The translations under genes and the position numbers were made by a program. A DNA stretch of 64,000 nucleotides, from the NCBI GenBank assembly GCA_958510875.1, contig OY294067.1, positions 250,867,736 through 250,931,735 on the forward strand. The letters are read 5' to 3'. How positions within the stretch are numbered: position 1 is the stretch's first letter; every line of letters starts with the position of its first letter. The notes under the pieces are model-generated. The model saw only the letters and a program-made list of their open reading frames with translations. It did no database searches and was not told the origin of the DNA. This stretch comes from Endomychus coccineus (taxonomy: Eukaryota; Arthropoda; Insecta; Coleoptera; Endomychidae). Of the stretch, positions 21,015-31,595 are shown piece after piece.

Positions 21015-21727
21015 CTCGGCCGAGCTTAAAATTGTCGAAATGTTAACTTTGAACCTTTTAAAAGGTGGTGATAGCCCCAAAGTGGGGCGAAAACTGTTTT
21101 GAATTGGTTAATTTTCGATAAATCGAATGACGTTCACGTGAGAAGCGCGTAGCTCGCGAGTTGAGAACTGCAAATTTACGTTACATAGAACGTCTTAACG
21201 AGGACTTTTCGCATGCGGTTTTCGCTCCATGTCGTTAGTTTATGAACGGGGCCAACTAAATAGCATAGTCTCGGGCCCCAAAATGTCGATGAAATAGGAA
21301 AATTTAATTAAAACAGTTTGAGATATTCTCAGCTGTCATCTATTAGCATCTGACATGCGACGTACGAAAGGGAATTTTCTAGCTACTTAAATATACCGAA
21401 AGCGGGTAATAGCTAGCGGCCCATAGCCCAAAATACTTTATTACAACTGGCGCCGGTCGCACGGGGTTCGAAACGGTCCCAAATTAACAAAATAGAGGTA
21501 AAATGTGTAAACTCTAACTTACGCGCAGCGAGCTCCTCGAGGATATCTCAAAATTATTACGTTCGTAGCTAATTACATAAGACGTCTGGCGTTCATGCAA
21601 TTGTGTTTTTATACAATTCGAACCTTCTAATTTCGATAGGCCACGTGAAAATCCCGGAGCCGGAAGCGCTATCGAGATCTGAACGTTAAAACTTTCGTAT
21701 AAAATTGTGTTTACAAGTCAACTGACA

Positions 21728-21781
21728 CTTGTCACCATAGATAACTCTACTACCGGTAGTAGAGTTATCTATGCTTGTCAC
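21728..21781. mobile_element. P-type excision scar: 38-bp palindrome with 8-bp target duplication (unit 1)
   Basis: CTTGTCAC (21728-21735) and CTTGTCAC (21774-21781) flank a perfect palindrome, CATAGATAACTCTACTACC plus its inverse (21736-21773). The equivalent site inside the P-like element (about 26798-26822, opposite strand) lacks both palindrome and duplication, so it serves as an empty site. Two 19-nt inverted ends with an 8-bp duplication fit what remains after P-element excision. Confidence 0.75.
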
Positions 21782-22507
21782 AGAATACTCTTCATAGAGA
21801 TCAAGATGATACTCTTTTTTACTCATAATTCGTGAAAATTTTGAAGGGGTAGTGGATGTTTTTCTGCCCAACTTTTTCCAGTGGCGTAGTGCTATGCAAT
21901 AGCTTTACCGCGGAAGTCCCCGAGTGCCACACGTTTAATTTTTTTGAATAATTGAAGTTGTTAACGGAAATCACTGACAAGAATATGGCGCCTTTCTGTT
22001 GTTCTGTAATATGCCATGGGTCAATGCTTTCATCATCTCGTCATATATTTCTCTCACACGAGATCTAGGTCTAGCACTGATTTAGAAAGGACCCCATTTT
22101 CGCCAATCATTGAAGTCGTTTTGATGAGCTATTCTATTTAGTTTCAGATGTATTCGGAACTCTTCTCTCGAAATATGTCCTCACCATCTTCATTATCTTC
22201 ATGTCTTCATCTCTTCTGAGGTTTATCTGACTGGATTAATACGCTTTGAGATGCATCAAGCTGAATCCAATTCATTTAGGATTTGATAACCGTTACCAAT
22301 ACAGTTCATGTTCTTCTCAGTCTGAGTAATCAGGAATTGGCACAAGCTTCTCCAAAGCTTTGTGCTGCCTCTGCAATGTAGGGGAGATGACAATGTTTCA
22401 CAATTGTATAATTTATAAGTTATGAGCTTCTACTGAAGTACAAAGTCTCATGCATCTTATGACTAGAAAAACAAAGAATACCATTGTTACTGAACTCATT
22501 CACTGTT

Positions 22508-25500
22508 AGTGTCGCCTTGTACCACGCCGCCTTGGCACGATGCCCTCGCAAATCAAAGGATGCCGCATGCGGCGTACAGACGCATGACATTGTAGCGTCC
22601 TGCTTTTCGCTCTTATACCTACCTTATTATTATAAGTTAGATTTCAAATCAGTTTGTAAGATCTCTTTTTCGGCCTGTAACTTTTGAAATATTAAGAAAA
22701 TAAACATTTTCTCGGTAACATACTACATATCATTTTATTACGCTTTATTCTATATAGCTTATTTTTCGTTTTCATTTATTTTCATACTGTATTCAATATA
22801 TTATTTTTTATTTACTGATTCGGACTGCGTAAATTCCCCCTTCAACGAAAATGCACTGATAGTGATTTATATCTGTACTTTAAGTCTTCCTATTTGCTGC
22901 CTATTTTCTTCTTCAAAATTTTATGTACTAGTACCTTCTTTTATTTTGTTTCGTTTGTTTTCTATGTGTCAATTTCTTGTATTATAAATTAAGCCTGTCC
23001 GTTCCCTGAAACGACACTCAGTCCTAACTGCAAGGCGCAAGAGTCTCGCAGGCTTAGTATTGTTCTTGCTCAAATCTTGCACGGTCAGTCTTGGTCTTGC
23101 TAAAATTACGCGGTCTTGGTCTTGGTCTTGCAAAAATGCAAGAACAAGACCAAGACTGCAAGACTGCAAGACCAAGACCGATTTTGGGCAATACTACTAT
23201 GGATGAGGTGCTGTTATATGTTCTGGATAATAGAAGGATGCTAACAAACAATCAATATCTCATTGACATATTTCACGAAAATGCATAATATGTATATTCA
23301 TGTGTGAATCTGGTGTCATGATTCCGTGAGACGAGACTAGACGAGATAAAGGCTTCTCGTCTCGATTTCGAAACAAAATTCCTTGTTTCGACAAGCCACA
23401 TCGAGACAAGACGAGATAAAGACCTTATCTCGTCTCGACTTCTATACTGACTCGTGTGTGATGAGAGAGTGGTAAAAAACGTCTGAAATTGTAAGTTTAT
23501 TTTTGCTAATTTCGTATACCTAGATTTTCAAAACTTCATTCCAGAATCGCCTAAGAAATTATAAAACCTCGCCAAACTTTATCCAGATATGACTGAATAT
23601 ATTCTGGGCATTTGAATTACTTTGGGGGTATCTAGTCCCCAAGGCATAAATAAATTTTTTTTTAAAAAGTCTAGCATGCACATATTTTGAGAAAGTTATT
23701 GGAGATACTAATATTTTATGGTGAATTTTTTTTGAACATTTTTCTATAAAATGGTAAACTTGAATCTAAAACACTATCTAAATCTGGAAAATTTTGTACA
23801 CAATCCATGAATCAATTCTTGCATGAGGTTCAGTATCGCAATTTTTTATGTATAATTTACAATACGTTTTTTGACTAATACTACTCAACCTATTCTTACC
23901 AATAAAATTTTGAAAAACAAACAAATTTCGTATTTTTCACATAATTTTGAAACTATTAGTCCACATTGATAAATACTTGACCCCAGAATCATCGCCGAGT
24001 AAAGAATCAATTTATTTCCTGGTAAAAATTTAGAATATCATCTAGATAACTCTTATTTCGCCGATATGTTCAATTTTTAAGCTATTGCATATAGCTTTTA
24101 TCGCGGGCTTTGAGCGCGGCGACCAAATCAAGAAAAAAAAAACAAAAGACAAATACCGTAACGAAAATCTAAAAAAACAAAAAACAAATACCGTAACGAA
24201 ATATCCTAAGACCCACCACTCCGCCTACCATGTAGCTCGGCCGAGCTTAAAATTGTCGAAATGTTAACTTTGAACCTTTTAAAAGGTGGTGATAGCCCCA
24301 AAGTGGGGCGAAAACTGTTTTGAATTGGTTAATTTTCGATAAATCGAATGACGTTCACGTGAGAAGCGCGTAGCTCGCGAGTTGAGAAGTGCAAATTTAC
24401 GTTACATAGAACGTCTTAACGAGGACTTTTCGCATGCGGTTTTCGCTCCATGTCGTTAGTTTATGAACGGGGCCAACTGAATAGCATAGTCTCGGGCCCC
24501 AAAATGTCGATGAAATAGGAAAATTTAATTAAAACAGTTTGAGATATTCTCAGCTGTCATCTATTAGCATCTGACATGCGACGTACGAAAGGGAATTTTC
24601 TAGCTACTTAAATATACCGAAAGCGGGTAATAGCTAGCGGCCCATAGCCCAAAATACTTTATTACAACTGGCGCCGGTCGCACGGGGTTCGAAACGGTCC
24701 CAAATTAACAAAATAGAGGTAAAATGTGTAAACTCTAACTTACGCGCAGCGAGCTCCTCGAGGATATCTCAAAATTATTACGTTCGTAGCTAATTACATA
24801 AGACGTCTGGCGTTCATGCAATTGTGTTTTTATACAATTCGAACCTTCTAATTTCGATAGGCCACGTGAAAATCCCGGAGCCGGAAGCGCTATCGAGATC
24901 TGAACGTTAAAACTTTCGTATAAAATTGTGTTTACAAGTCAACTGACACTTGTCACCATAGATAACTCTACTACCGGTAGTAGAGTTATCTATGCTTGTC
25001 ACAGAATACTCTTCATAGAGATCAAGATGATACTCTTTTTTACTCATAATTCGTGAAAATTTTGAAGGGGTAGTGGATGTTTTTCTGCCCAACTTTTTCC
25101 AGTGGCGTAGTGCTATGCAATAGCTTTACCGCGGAAGTCCCCGAGTGCCACACGTTTAATTTTTTTGAATAATTGAAGTTGTTAACGGAAATCACTGACA
25201 AGAATATGGCGCCTTTCTGTTGTTCTGTAATATGCCATGGGTCAATGCTTTCATCATCTCGTCATATATTTCTCTCACACGAGATCTAGGTCTAGCACTG
25301 ATTTAGAAAGGACCCCATTTTCGCCAATCATTGAAGTCGTTTTGATGAGCTATTCTATTAGTTTCAGATGTATTCGGAACTCTTCTCTCGAAATATGTCC
25401 TCACCATCTTCATTATCTTCATGTCTTCATCTCTTCTGAGGTTTATCTGACTGGATTAATACGCTTTGAGATGCATCAAGCTGAATCCAATTCATTTAGG

Positions 25501-25727
25501 ATTTGATAACCGTTACCAATACAGTTCATGTTCTTCTCAGTCTGAGTAATCAGGAATTGGCACAAGCTTCTCCAAAGCTTTGTGCTGCCTCTGCAATGTA
25601 GGGGAGATGACAATGTTTCACAATTGTATAATTTATAAGTTATGAGCTTCTACTGAAGTACAAAGTCTCATGCATCTTATGACTAGAAAAACAAAGAATA
25701 CCATTGTTACTGAACTCATTCACTGTT
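22508..25727. repeat. Tandem segmental duplication, unit 2 (uninterrupted)
   Basis: Full 3.22-kb copy of the unit without the LTR element. The join with unit 1 lies at 22507/22508, where ...CACTGTT runs straight into AGTGTCGCC; the end at 25727 leaves the repeat for unique sequence. No gene is recognised inside it. Confidence 0.92.
24949..25002. mobile_element. P-type excision scar (unit 2 copy)
   Basis: Same palindrome (24957-24994) and the same 8-bp CTTGTCAC repeats (24949-24956 and 24995-25002) as in unit 1. The scar therefore existed before the tandem duplication. Confidence 0.75.
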
Positions 25728-26606
25728 ACTGCTCTGTTGTTTGATTAAACTCCATATGAGATTAACGTGTATGCATTCTACATGTTTAAATCTTACGATT
25801 GTAGTGAGTCAACTATCAAAATTAGCGTTACAAATTTAATTTTCTTCGTCTACATTAATTTCAACTTCAAATATAGTTGAGATAGGAAACACAGCATTTC
25901 CTCGTAACAGATTCATACACCAATTACATAGCGAATAGAAACAGATAACTCAATAACAACAAGTTGCTAATTAATGTTTCGATCACCTTAGGCAGGCAGG
26001 TGTAATATTTCAGTATTTACCCAAGAATTCAGTATGCAGCAGATAGTAAAAAGCACATTACAGATCAACGATGAGAAAGGGGAAGCGGAGCAACGGCAGA
26101 TCGAAAGTAAACAAGAGATGCAACTACGGAATACTAACAAGATAACGGAGAAACCACCACACTGCAGGCTTTCGCTAAAGGAGAATTAACATGCTAATTT
26201 GCATTTTAGTATGTTGCCAACTTTATGTAACTTTAATACATTCTAATTCATAGCATTAACACCCATTGTCTTGCTTATAACCTTTTGGGTCTACTTTATA
26301 GCAGTTTGAAACAACAACAACAAAAATGGTTCCAATACTAATTGATAAAGACGTAAAATATACAGTTTGATCTTTTTATAATTATCCCTTGAAATCTCAG
26401 AAGAATCGAACCAGTTTATGTTGGTGTTCAAAAGGAAGAAATAATTATTTCCAGAATTCAATGAAAGATTTATTTATTTTCATCACGGGATACCCAATTC
26501 ATACAATTATACTGTATAAAAAATATGAAAAAATGATAAATACTTCTAATTTTACAATATAATGAATACTAATTCTAAGCAATGAAAATCAACATAATTA
26601 TACAAT
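25728..26606. other. No supported gene
   Basis: A+T-rich single-copy-looking DNA; nothing recognised. Confidence 0.4.
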
Positions 26607-26729
26607 ATCGATACCACGGTCGTATACACAGGTCTGGAAATTCGAGGTTGTTTCCTATGTGAGCAGTGAGTCGCTTACGCGTCCCAGTTCGCGTAGTACC
26701 AAAAGTCGTCACGTAGGGGAAACATAAAA

Positions 26730-26767
26730 GGCGTCACCACGGTCGTATGTACGACCGTGGGCGTCAC
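26730..26767. mobile_element. P-type excision scar matching this element's own TIR
   Basis: GGCGTCAC (26730-26737 and 26760-26767) flanks the 22-bp near-palindrome CACGGTCGTA-TG-TACGACCGTG. The arms equal the first 10 bases of the TIR of the surrounding element. A related P-like copy apparently jumped in and out of this one. Confidence 0.75.
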
Positions 26768-26859
26768 GTAAGAGTATCACCTTGATCTCTATGAAGAGTA
26801 TTCTGTGACATTTGTCAGTTAACTTGTAAACAGAAGGAATATCTGCGTTTTCTGCAAAA

Positions 26860-27267
26860 ATGAAACTGTGCATTGTGCCTAAATGCAAAACGGGGTACAA
26901 AAGTGCAAAACAAAAAACTTCTGTTTTTAAAGTGCTGAAAGATGCAGAAATGCGAAAAAGTGGATGCCTGCGATTCCGGGAAGAAATCGTTTCAACTCGT
27001 TATAAGGAACATTTTGCCCATATAAAGAAAAATAGTAGTGAAAAATCAACGATAGCCGAACATATTTTAAATATAGGTCACACCATTTCTCAAGAAAGTT
27101 TATCACTTTTAAAACACAGTACAGACAAATTTCTAGGTAATTTAGAAGGGATGGAAATGTATAAACAAAAAAGCAATTTTCTAAATTTCGATTTATCTCC
27201 AGCTGAAAAATTAGGGATACGGGTCTTCTTTACAATAGTTCTCTACAAAAATAACAGTTTTCAGTAG
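26860..27267 (+). pseudogene. Chimeric ORF: THAP zinc-finger start fused to a PLE GIY-YIG tail
   Basis: Residues 1-44 are the N-terminal part of a THAP domain: MKLCIVPKC with C4 and C9 as the first two zinc ligands, then SVFKVLKDAEMRK, where THAP proteins usually have FKVPKD. The later Cys/His ligands and the AVPTIF-type end are missing. From about residue 46 the protein is PLE: RYKEHFAHIKKNSSEKSTIA then EHILNIGHTISQESLSLLKH, the region after the GIY-YIG core that also occurs at 11.1 and 62.6 kb. The join coincides with a 28-bp direct repeat that brackets the PLE piece. THAP domains bind transposon ends; GIY-YIG tails belong to an endonuclease. Most likely this is a chance in-frame insertion, not a working gene. 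Confidence 0.78.
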
Positions 27268-27343
27268 AATTCACTACGATAATTGTGTATTATATTACCT
27301 TATTACTTTCCATTTCAACGGTGCAAATGGGCATTAGTAACAC
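26993..27343 (+). mobile_element. PLE fragment inserted in the P-like element
   Basis: Flanked by a 28-bp direct repeat (26965-26992 and 27344-27371, one mismatch, core CGATTCCGGGAAGAAATCGT). It carries GIY-YIG-tail coding sequence and then non-coding DNA. The repeat is best read as a target duplication of a retroelement insertion, though an older internal repeat is possible. Confidence 0.65.
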
Positions 27344-27367
27344 TGCTTGCGATTCCGGGAAGAAATC

Positions 27368-27427
27368 GTTTTACGCATAGATAACTCTACTACCGTACTA
27401 CCTAGTAGAGTTATCTATTGTTTTACC
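27368..27427. mobile_element. P-type excision scar with filler
   Basis: GTTTTACG (27368-27375) and GTTTTACC (27420-27427) flank the same left arm as the 21.7-kb scar, CATAGATAACTCTACTACC, then a 10-base filler and the right arm GTAGAGTTATCTATT. The filler GTACTACC partly copies the arm, as end-joining repair often does. Compared with 26981-27000, the site lacks the insert there. Confidence 0.7.
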
Positions 27428-27545
27428 CCCTCGCGATTTAAGCGCTTGCTGGTGACTGAGCGAGGGACTACGAGTTTGGGGACGCGTAAGCGATTCAACT
27501 CAACCATAGAGTTTCCAGACCTGTGTATACGACCGTGATCAATAC

Positions 27546-28096
27546 TCATTACTATTTAATGCAATAATTTATTCATACATGTTCATGAGTTATTCCCATT
27601 AGTTAATACGAATAATAGCTGAAAATAGGAATGAACAGTTACTTATCTTCTATTTAATATACCTAGACTTAATCGAGTTAAAATGTAAGTGAAATAAATC
27701 TCCATTTGCAGTTCTGTTCAGTTCGTTTACAAAATTTCATGCTTTATCAAGTGGGTTTATAGAATAATTAACAGAAGGTTTTTGTATGTAAAATAAATCA
27801 TCACATCTAGTTCCTGTTTGTGAAACTCTCAGATTCGTTTTCTGTAAAAGTGAGGGGGATTCTATGGAGTTATTCAATATTTTAAAAGGATTAAAATAAT
27901 ATCATAGTTGACAAGTCTTGTTTCTAGTTTCGGTATATTTATATTAACTGTTTCACTAAGGTGTTATTAAATGGAAAGAGCCTAGAACTTTTATTGAAGA
28001 ACATTTTTCTTTGTACGCAATAAATCTAAGATATTTATTTTGAACTTTTCTTATCGGAATGTATATGAAATTATCTGTATTACCGTTTATGTTATT
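27546..28096. other. No supported gene
   Basis: A+T-rich; nothing recognised. Confidence 0.4.
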
Positions 28097-28097
28097 T

Positions 28098-28402
28098 ATA
28101 CAGGGTGAGTCAGTTTTTTTGTAGACAAACTGCAACAGGAGATAGAACAAGTGTTTTTAAGAAGAAAAGTTCTCATGAACAAATGTCGTAGAAGGCTTCG
28201 TTTTCGAGATACAGGGGGTGTTGAAATTGAAAAAAAAATTTCGTTTTTTGCGAATATCTCCGGAACCGTTTATTGTACAGAAACCAGTTTTTGTGAGCAT
28301 TTTCCACTCATAGTAAGCTATGTTCTGAGCGGCAAAAAATCCGGTCTGGATATCGTCAACTGTATCTGCTGATACCTCAACGAAACAACGTGTAGAACCT
28401 CT
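28098..28402. mobile_element. Possible Tc1/mariner-type terminal fragment
   Basis: Starts TACAGGGTGAGTCAG, like the CAGGGTG ends of many insect TA-flanked elements, and has a G+C richer body than its surroundings. No second end is found, so this is a tentative call for a truncated element. Confidence 0.35.
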
Positions 28403-28612
28403 TTCTGTTATCTCATAAATGTTTAACATCTGGTTCGAAAGCGGGTATTTGTACGTTATTTTCGTATATTATTAGAAAATTGCTAAGCAGTGGATTTTTG
28501 ATACATATTCATATACTTAAAATATCAATGTGTTACAATTTCGATTACTCGTGTTTCTGTTTGTTTCCGCGACGTGTGCATTATATTTTATTCATAATAT
28601 TATATATAGAGA
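28403..28612 (+). mobile_element. PLE fragment related to the 9.7-9.9 kb segment
   Basis: TAACATCTGGTT near the start and AGCAGTGGATTTTTGATA about 70 bp later, then a CGACGTG-like motif, appear in the same order and spacing as at 9720-9900 in the PLE at 9 kb. No coding capacity. Confidence 0.6.
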
Positions 28613-28890
28613 ATTCACAGTGTGAACTCTGTTATAGTTATCAGTGTTTCTACAATCTTAAGAAGTTACACTATTGAATTATAATATTTTTCAATTAATT
28701 AACCCAAACTATTTTGCCTTCTTTGATGCCATATTAAATATTTTGAATGAAGAAGCTCATTATTATTATTATATCATTTTAGTCTTTGTTATTCGTTTAA
28801 AGGTGCAACCATTTTGACAAATTAACTTATAACCAGTTTTACAGGTACACCTATACTAGTACAGGGAACGAACCGGAAAATAAATAAAAA

Positions 28891-29343
28891 GACACGTAGG
28901 TCAGAATTGAAAAATTTTGGTGGGATTCGATTCGTGGGGTTATCAGGATCATTCATAACATATAAAACACCACCGGTCAACCTTTCCCTCCCCCCCTTAG
29001 AGGCCAGAAATGGCCAAAACTTGCCGATTTTTCACCCCCAGAATTGATTAAAAGTGAATCTGACGTCAAAATCGTGGTCAACGACCCAAAAAAAATTCTT
29101 GGTGGGTTTAAATCCAAAAATAGTATATATTGCCAAAATAATCTATAAGGGTACAAAAATGACCAATTTGATCGATTGTCCACCCCCTGAATTTATCCTA
29201 AGTAAATCTGACGTCAAAATCGTGAATTTATGGACCTCAAGGGGGGGGGGGGGGGGGGCTAGCGAATTTTATGTGTTATGAATGATCCTGATAACCCCAC
29301 GAATCGAATACCACAAAATATTTTCGATTCTGACCTACATGTC
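28891..29343. mobile_element. Foldback/MITE-like element with 77-bp inverted ends and an 18-G run
   Basis: Arms 28891-28967 and 29267-29343 are near-perfect inverses (GATTCGATTCGTGGGGTTAT in the left arm). The centre holds two copies of AATCTGACGTCAAAATCGTG (about 29057 and 29206), a C-rich block near 28984-28996 and 18 consecutive G at 29241-29258. No protein is encoded. Confidence 0.8.
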
Positions 29344-29350
29344 TTTTTTT

Positions 29351-30375
29351 TATTATAGCTGAAATCCCGGCTCATTGCCTGGATTATACATTACTTCTGG
29401 GTTTGTGTTGTAGAGAGTTTCAGATTGAATCTTCATTTTCGCACCAATCTCGCACCCTATTGTTAGTGACATAGCAATATTGGCACCATTAATAACCGAT
29501 AAGCTCTGTCGAATATTGGTAGATAACCAAGTTGCTAGAAAACATCGGACGATGAATTGTTCAATTACCACCCGTATTTATCGAGACGCGATACACGCAT
29601 TAGTATAATTAAATACGTTCTTGTGAATACATTAACTAAATCAGAATTTGATAAATGAATTGGTTTCCGACAATTTACTCATTCGTCGACACGAAACATG
29701 CACTGAACATTCTGTAATTTCAATTAAATTGATCGTTGAGTCGAGAAAGTAATTAAAGGCTTTTGTTGTCTAACATTCAAGTTTCCCTGGGATGGTAAAT
29801 AATACGCCCAACAAGCTCATCTGAAGTGTGCATGTTAAGCTAGCTATATCTATGCAATCTATTAATTTACAATAACGTTCATTTTACGTTGGAACTCGAT
29901 CAAATTGCATGATTTTCCTGAAAATTGCTGTAATTTGTTTCATTTTGACTTAGTCGCATCATCACAGCTTTCGTGTTTTTCTGTTTATATGCAGAAACTC
30001 TCAGAATTATTGTGTCATATTATTACTATATATTGAATTCGATCTCCAGGACAACATGATCGCACCACTTACAATTTGTTGTATTTATTTTATATTTTAA
30101 ATACTTTTTTTCAAGGTTTTAGATGAAGATTGTATAAAAAAGAAAAGGATGTATTAGAACATCAACCCATCAATAAGATTTGATTAAATGTTTAAGATAT
30201 CAAAGTTTAGAAAAATTTAAAAACGTACTTAAAAACCCTGGGGTGTTTTCTAGTAAAATTTCTCTGAGAAGAATGAATTGATTTCAACACAAGGCCTACC
30301 CCACGCGTTTACACTCAGCTTTCACCAACATAGAAGATCGTAGATAGGTAGGAGATCCCTCTAATTTATTTATAG
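29351..30375. other. No supported gene
   Basis: A+T-rich; the 72-residue minus frame at 29353-29571 has no recognisable motif. Confidence 0.4.
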
Positions 30376-30600
30376 ATATTTCAATGGTCGGTGTTCATCA
30401 GAAATCTCGTCTGTTATTGCACCTCGAGAGATTCCAGGTTGGGCGGTCCAGACGAGCTGAAACTAGTCAAGCTCGAGACCTGCCGAACTTTCTCCTACCA
30501 GACTTAATTTTTCTCTCTTTGCCTAGTGCAGTCTTTCCTGATGCCTATAACCTCTAAATTTTAATGACAATCTCCTCCCTCACCATTGCACCGCTGGCTC
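30376..30600 (+). pseudogene. Short LINE C-terminal fragment
   Basis: The plus frame VHQKSRLLLHLERFQVGRSR followed later by LPNFLLPD and AVFPDAYNL matches, in degenerate form, the R-F-V-R-T-R...LWN-LP-VFP-YNL tail of Jockey/CR1-like reverse transcriptases, as also seen at 5.4-5.6 kb. Confidence 0.5.
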
Positions 30601-30763
30601 ACGTGATGTTATAGGTTTCCATTCGAGTAGTCAACATATATGAAAAAAATTAATAAATTATGGTATTGTCATACGAATTGTATTCATTTACAAAGTTGAA
30701 AATTGATGCGACAATAATTAGAAGTCGGTGGAAATCGAATTTCTAGATTTGCTTATACATATA

Positions 30764-31150
30764 CAGGTGAAGCTAAAATGAACGATCCCTCGTAAAAGCA
30801 AAACGTTGGTATTTCTTAGTATCTGGTGTTGCCTCCTCTGGCTGAAATAGTTGCCGTAAGCATTCGTGGCATCCCCGTAGTCAGGTTTGGATTTCTTCCT
30901 GAGGAATGTTCTCCCACTCTGGTGTCGCAGCTTCTTACATCTGAACAGAATTTTTTGGAGCGTGCTAACTTCTTCTAATGCGGCGTTTTAATACTTAACT
31001 AACTATTTATTTTGGACTCGGGTCTGGGCTGCTGGCTACTCCATGGCGGAAATTTCTACCGCATTTTGATTGCCAATAACCTCCACAGCAGCTTGAGGTT
31101 GTGCATAATCATGCATTATAAAATAAATAGAACCGATAAAAAGGACTTCA
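30764..31150 (-). pseudogene. Tc1-like transposase C-terminal remnant
   Basis: On the minus strand about 31110 gives FIMHDYAQPQAAVEVI, a decayed copy of the Tc1 motif FMHDNAxPHxA containing the second catalytic aspartate. Then comes AMEWPAAQTRV-like sequence where MDWPARSPDLNPIEH is expected, and the end reads TTGMPRMLTATISARGGNTR (about 30880-30820), the conserved Tc1 C-terminus. An ACAGGTGAAGC terminus preceded by TA at 30762 probably marks the element's 3' end. Confidence 0.62.
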
Positions 31151-31590
31151 TGATTTTGTAGTACCTAAATTTAATTTTAATGAACGAAAATGAAAGTTAC
31201 AACCTGTGCGACATCTGTAGCAAATACTACAATCCCAGGAAGTAGCGAAACTAAAAACGGTCAGTTTTACCTACCTCATTCCAGTTATATGAGAATACTC
31301 ATCCTAATAGCGGCTCCCCCATAAAGATGAAAAAATGATAGAAGAAAATAGAAATGTTATTATTTTTGGATAATGCTAAACTGCAATTACAAAATGTTAA
31401 CGTCTTTTTTCTGCTTCCAAATAAAACCTCACACTGCCAACCACTAGGCCATTGTTTTAAGTTCTAAGGTAGCATATAAAAAATATCTGTTGAGAAAACT
31501 TGTAACTCTCACCCACAGCGAAAATTCTTACGAAGAAGCAGAAAAAAGTATCAACTTAACAAGTGTTTTAGTATGGATATCAGCTGCTTA
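31151..31590. other. No supported gene
   Basis: A+T-rich; nothing recognised. Confidence 0.4.
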
Positions 31591-31595
31591 AAAAA

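Larger units (their letters stand above)
14920..22507. repeat. Tandem segmental duplication, unit 1 (interrupted by LTR element)
   Basis: The sequence from 14920 repeats from 22508 with near identity and a constant 7,588-bp offset. Without the 4,366 bp added by the LTR element and its target duplication, unit 1 is about 3,222 bp against 3,220 bp for unit 2. Few substitutions or small indels are visible (for example TTTCAAAACTTCATTCC in unit 2 against TTTCACCACTTCCTTCC in unit 1). The unit encodes nothing I recognise. It holds two hairpins, a palindromic P-type scar, and a ~60-bp segment shared with the P-like element at 26.77 kb. Confidence 0.92.
26615..27537 (+). mobile_element. P-like (THAP) DNA transposon remnant
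   Basis: Perfect 26-bp TIRs start CACGGTCGTATACACAGGTC (26615-26640, inverse at 27512-27537). The flanking 8-mers ATCGATAC (26607-26614) and ATCAATAC (27538-27545) form an 8-bp target duplication with one mismatch. A second, subterminal inverted repeat TCGCTTACGCGTCCC lies at 26671-26685 with its exact inverse at 27479-27493. TIR, subterminal inverted repeat and 8-bp duplication together match P-superfamily architecture, and the element holds a THAP-domain start. The transposase catalytic region is absent, so this is a non-autonomous or heavily deleted copy. It has been invaded by a PLE fragment and carries two short palindromic scars. Confidence 0.85.
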
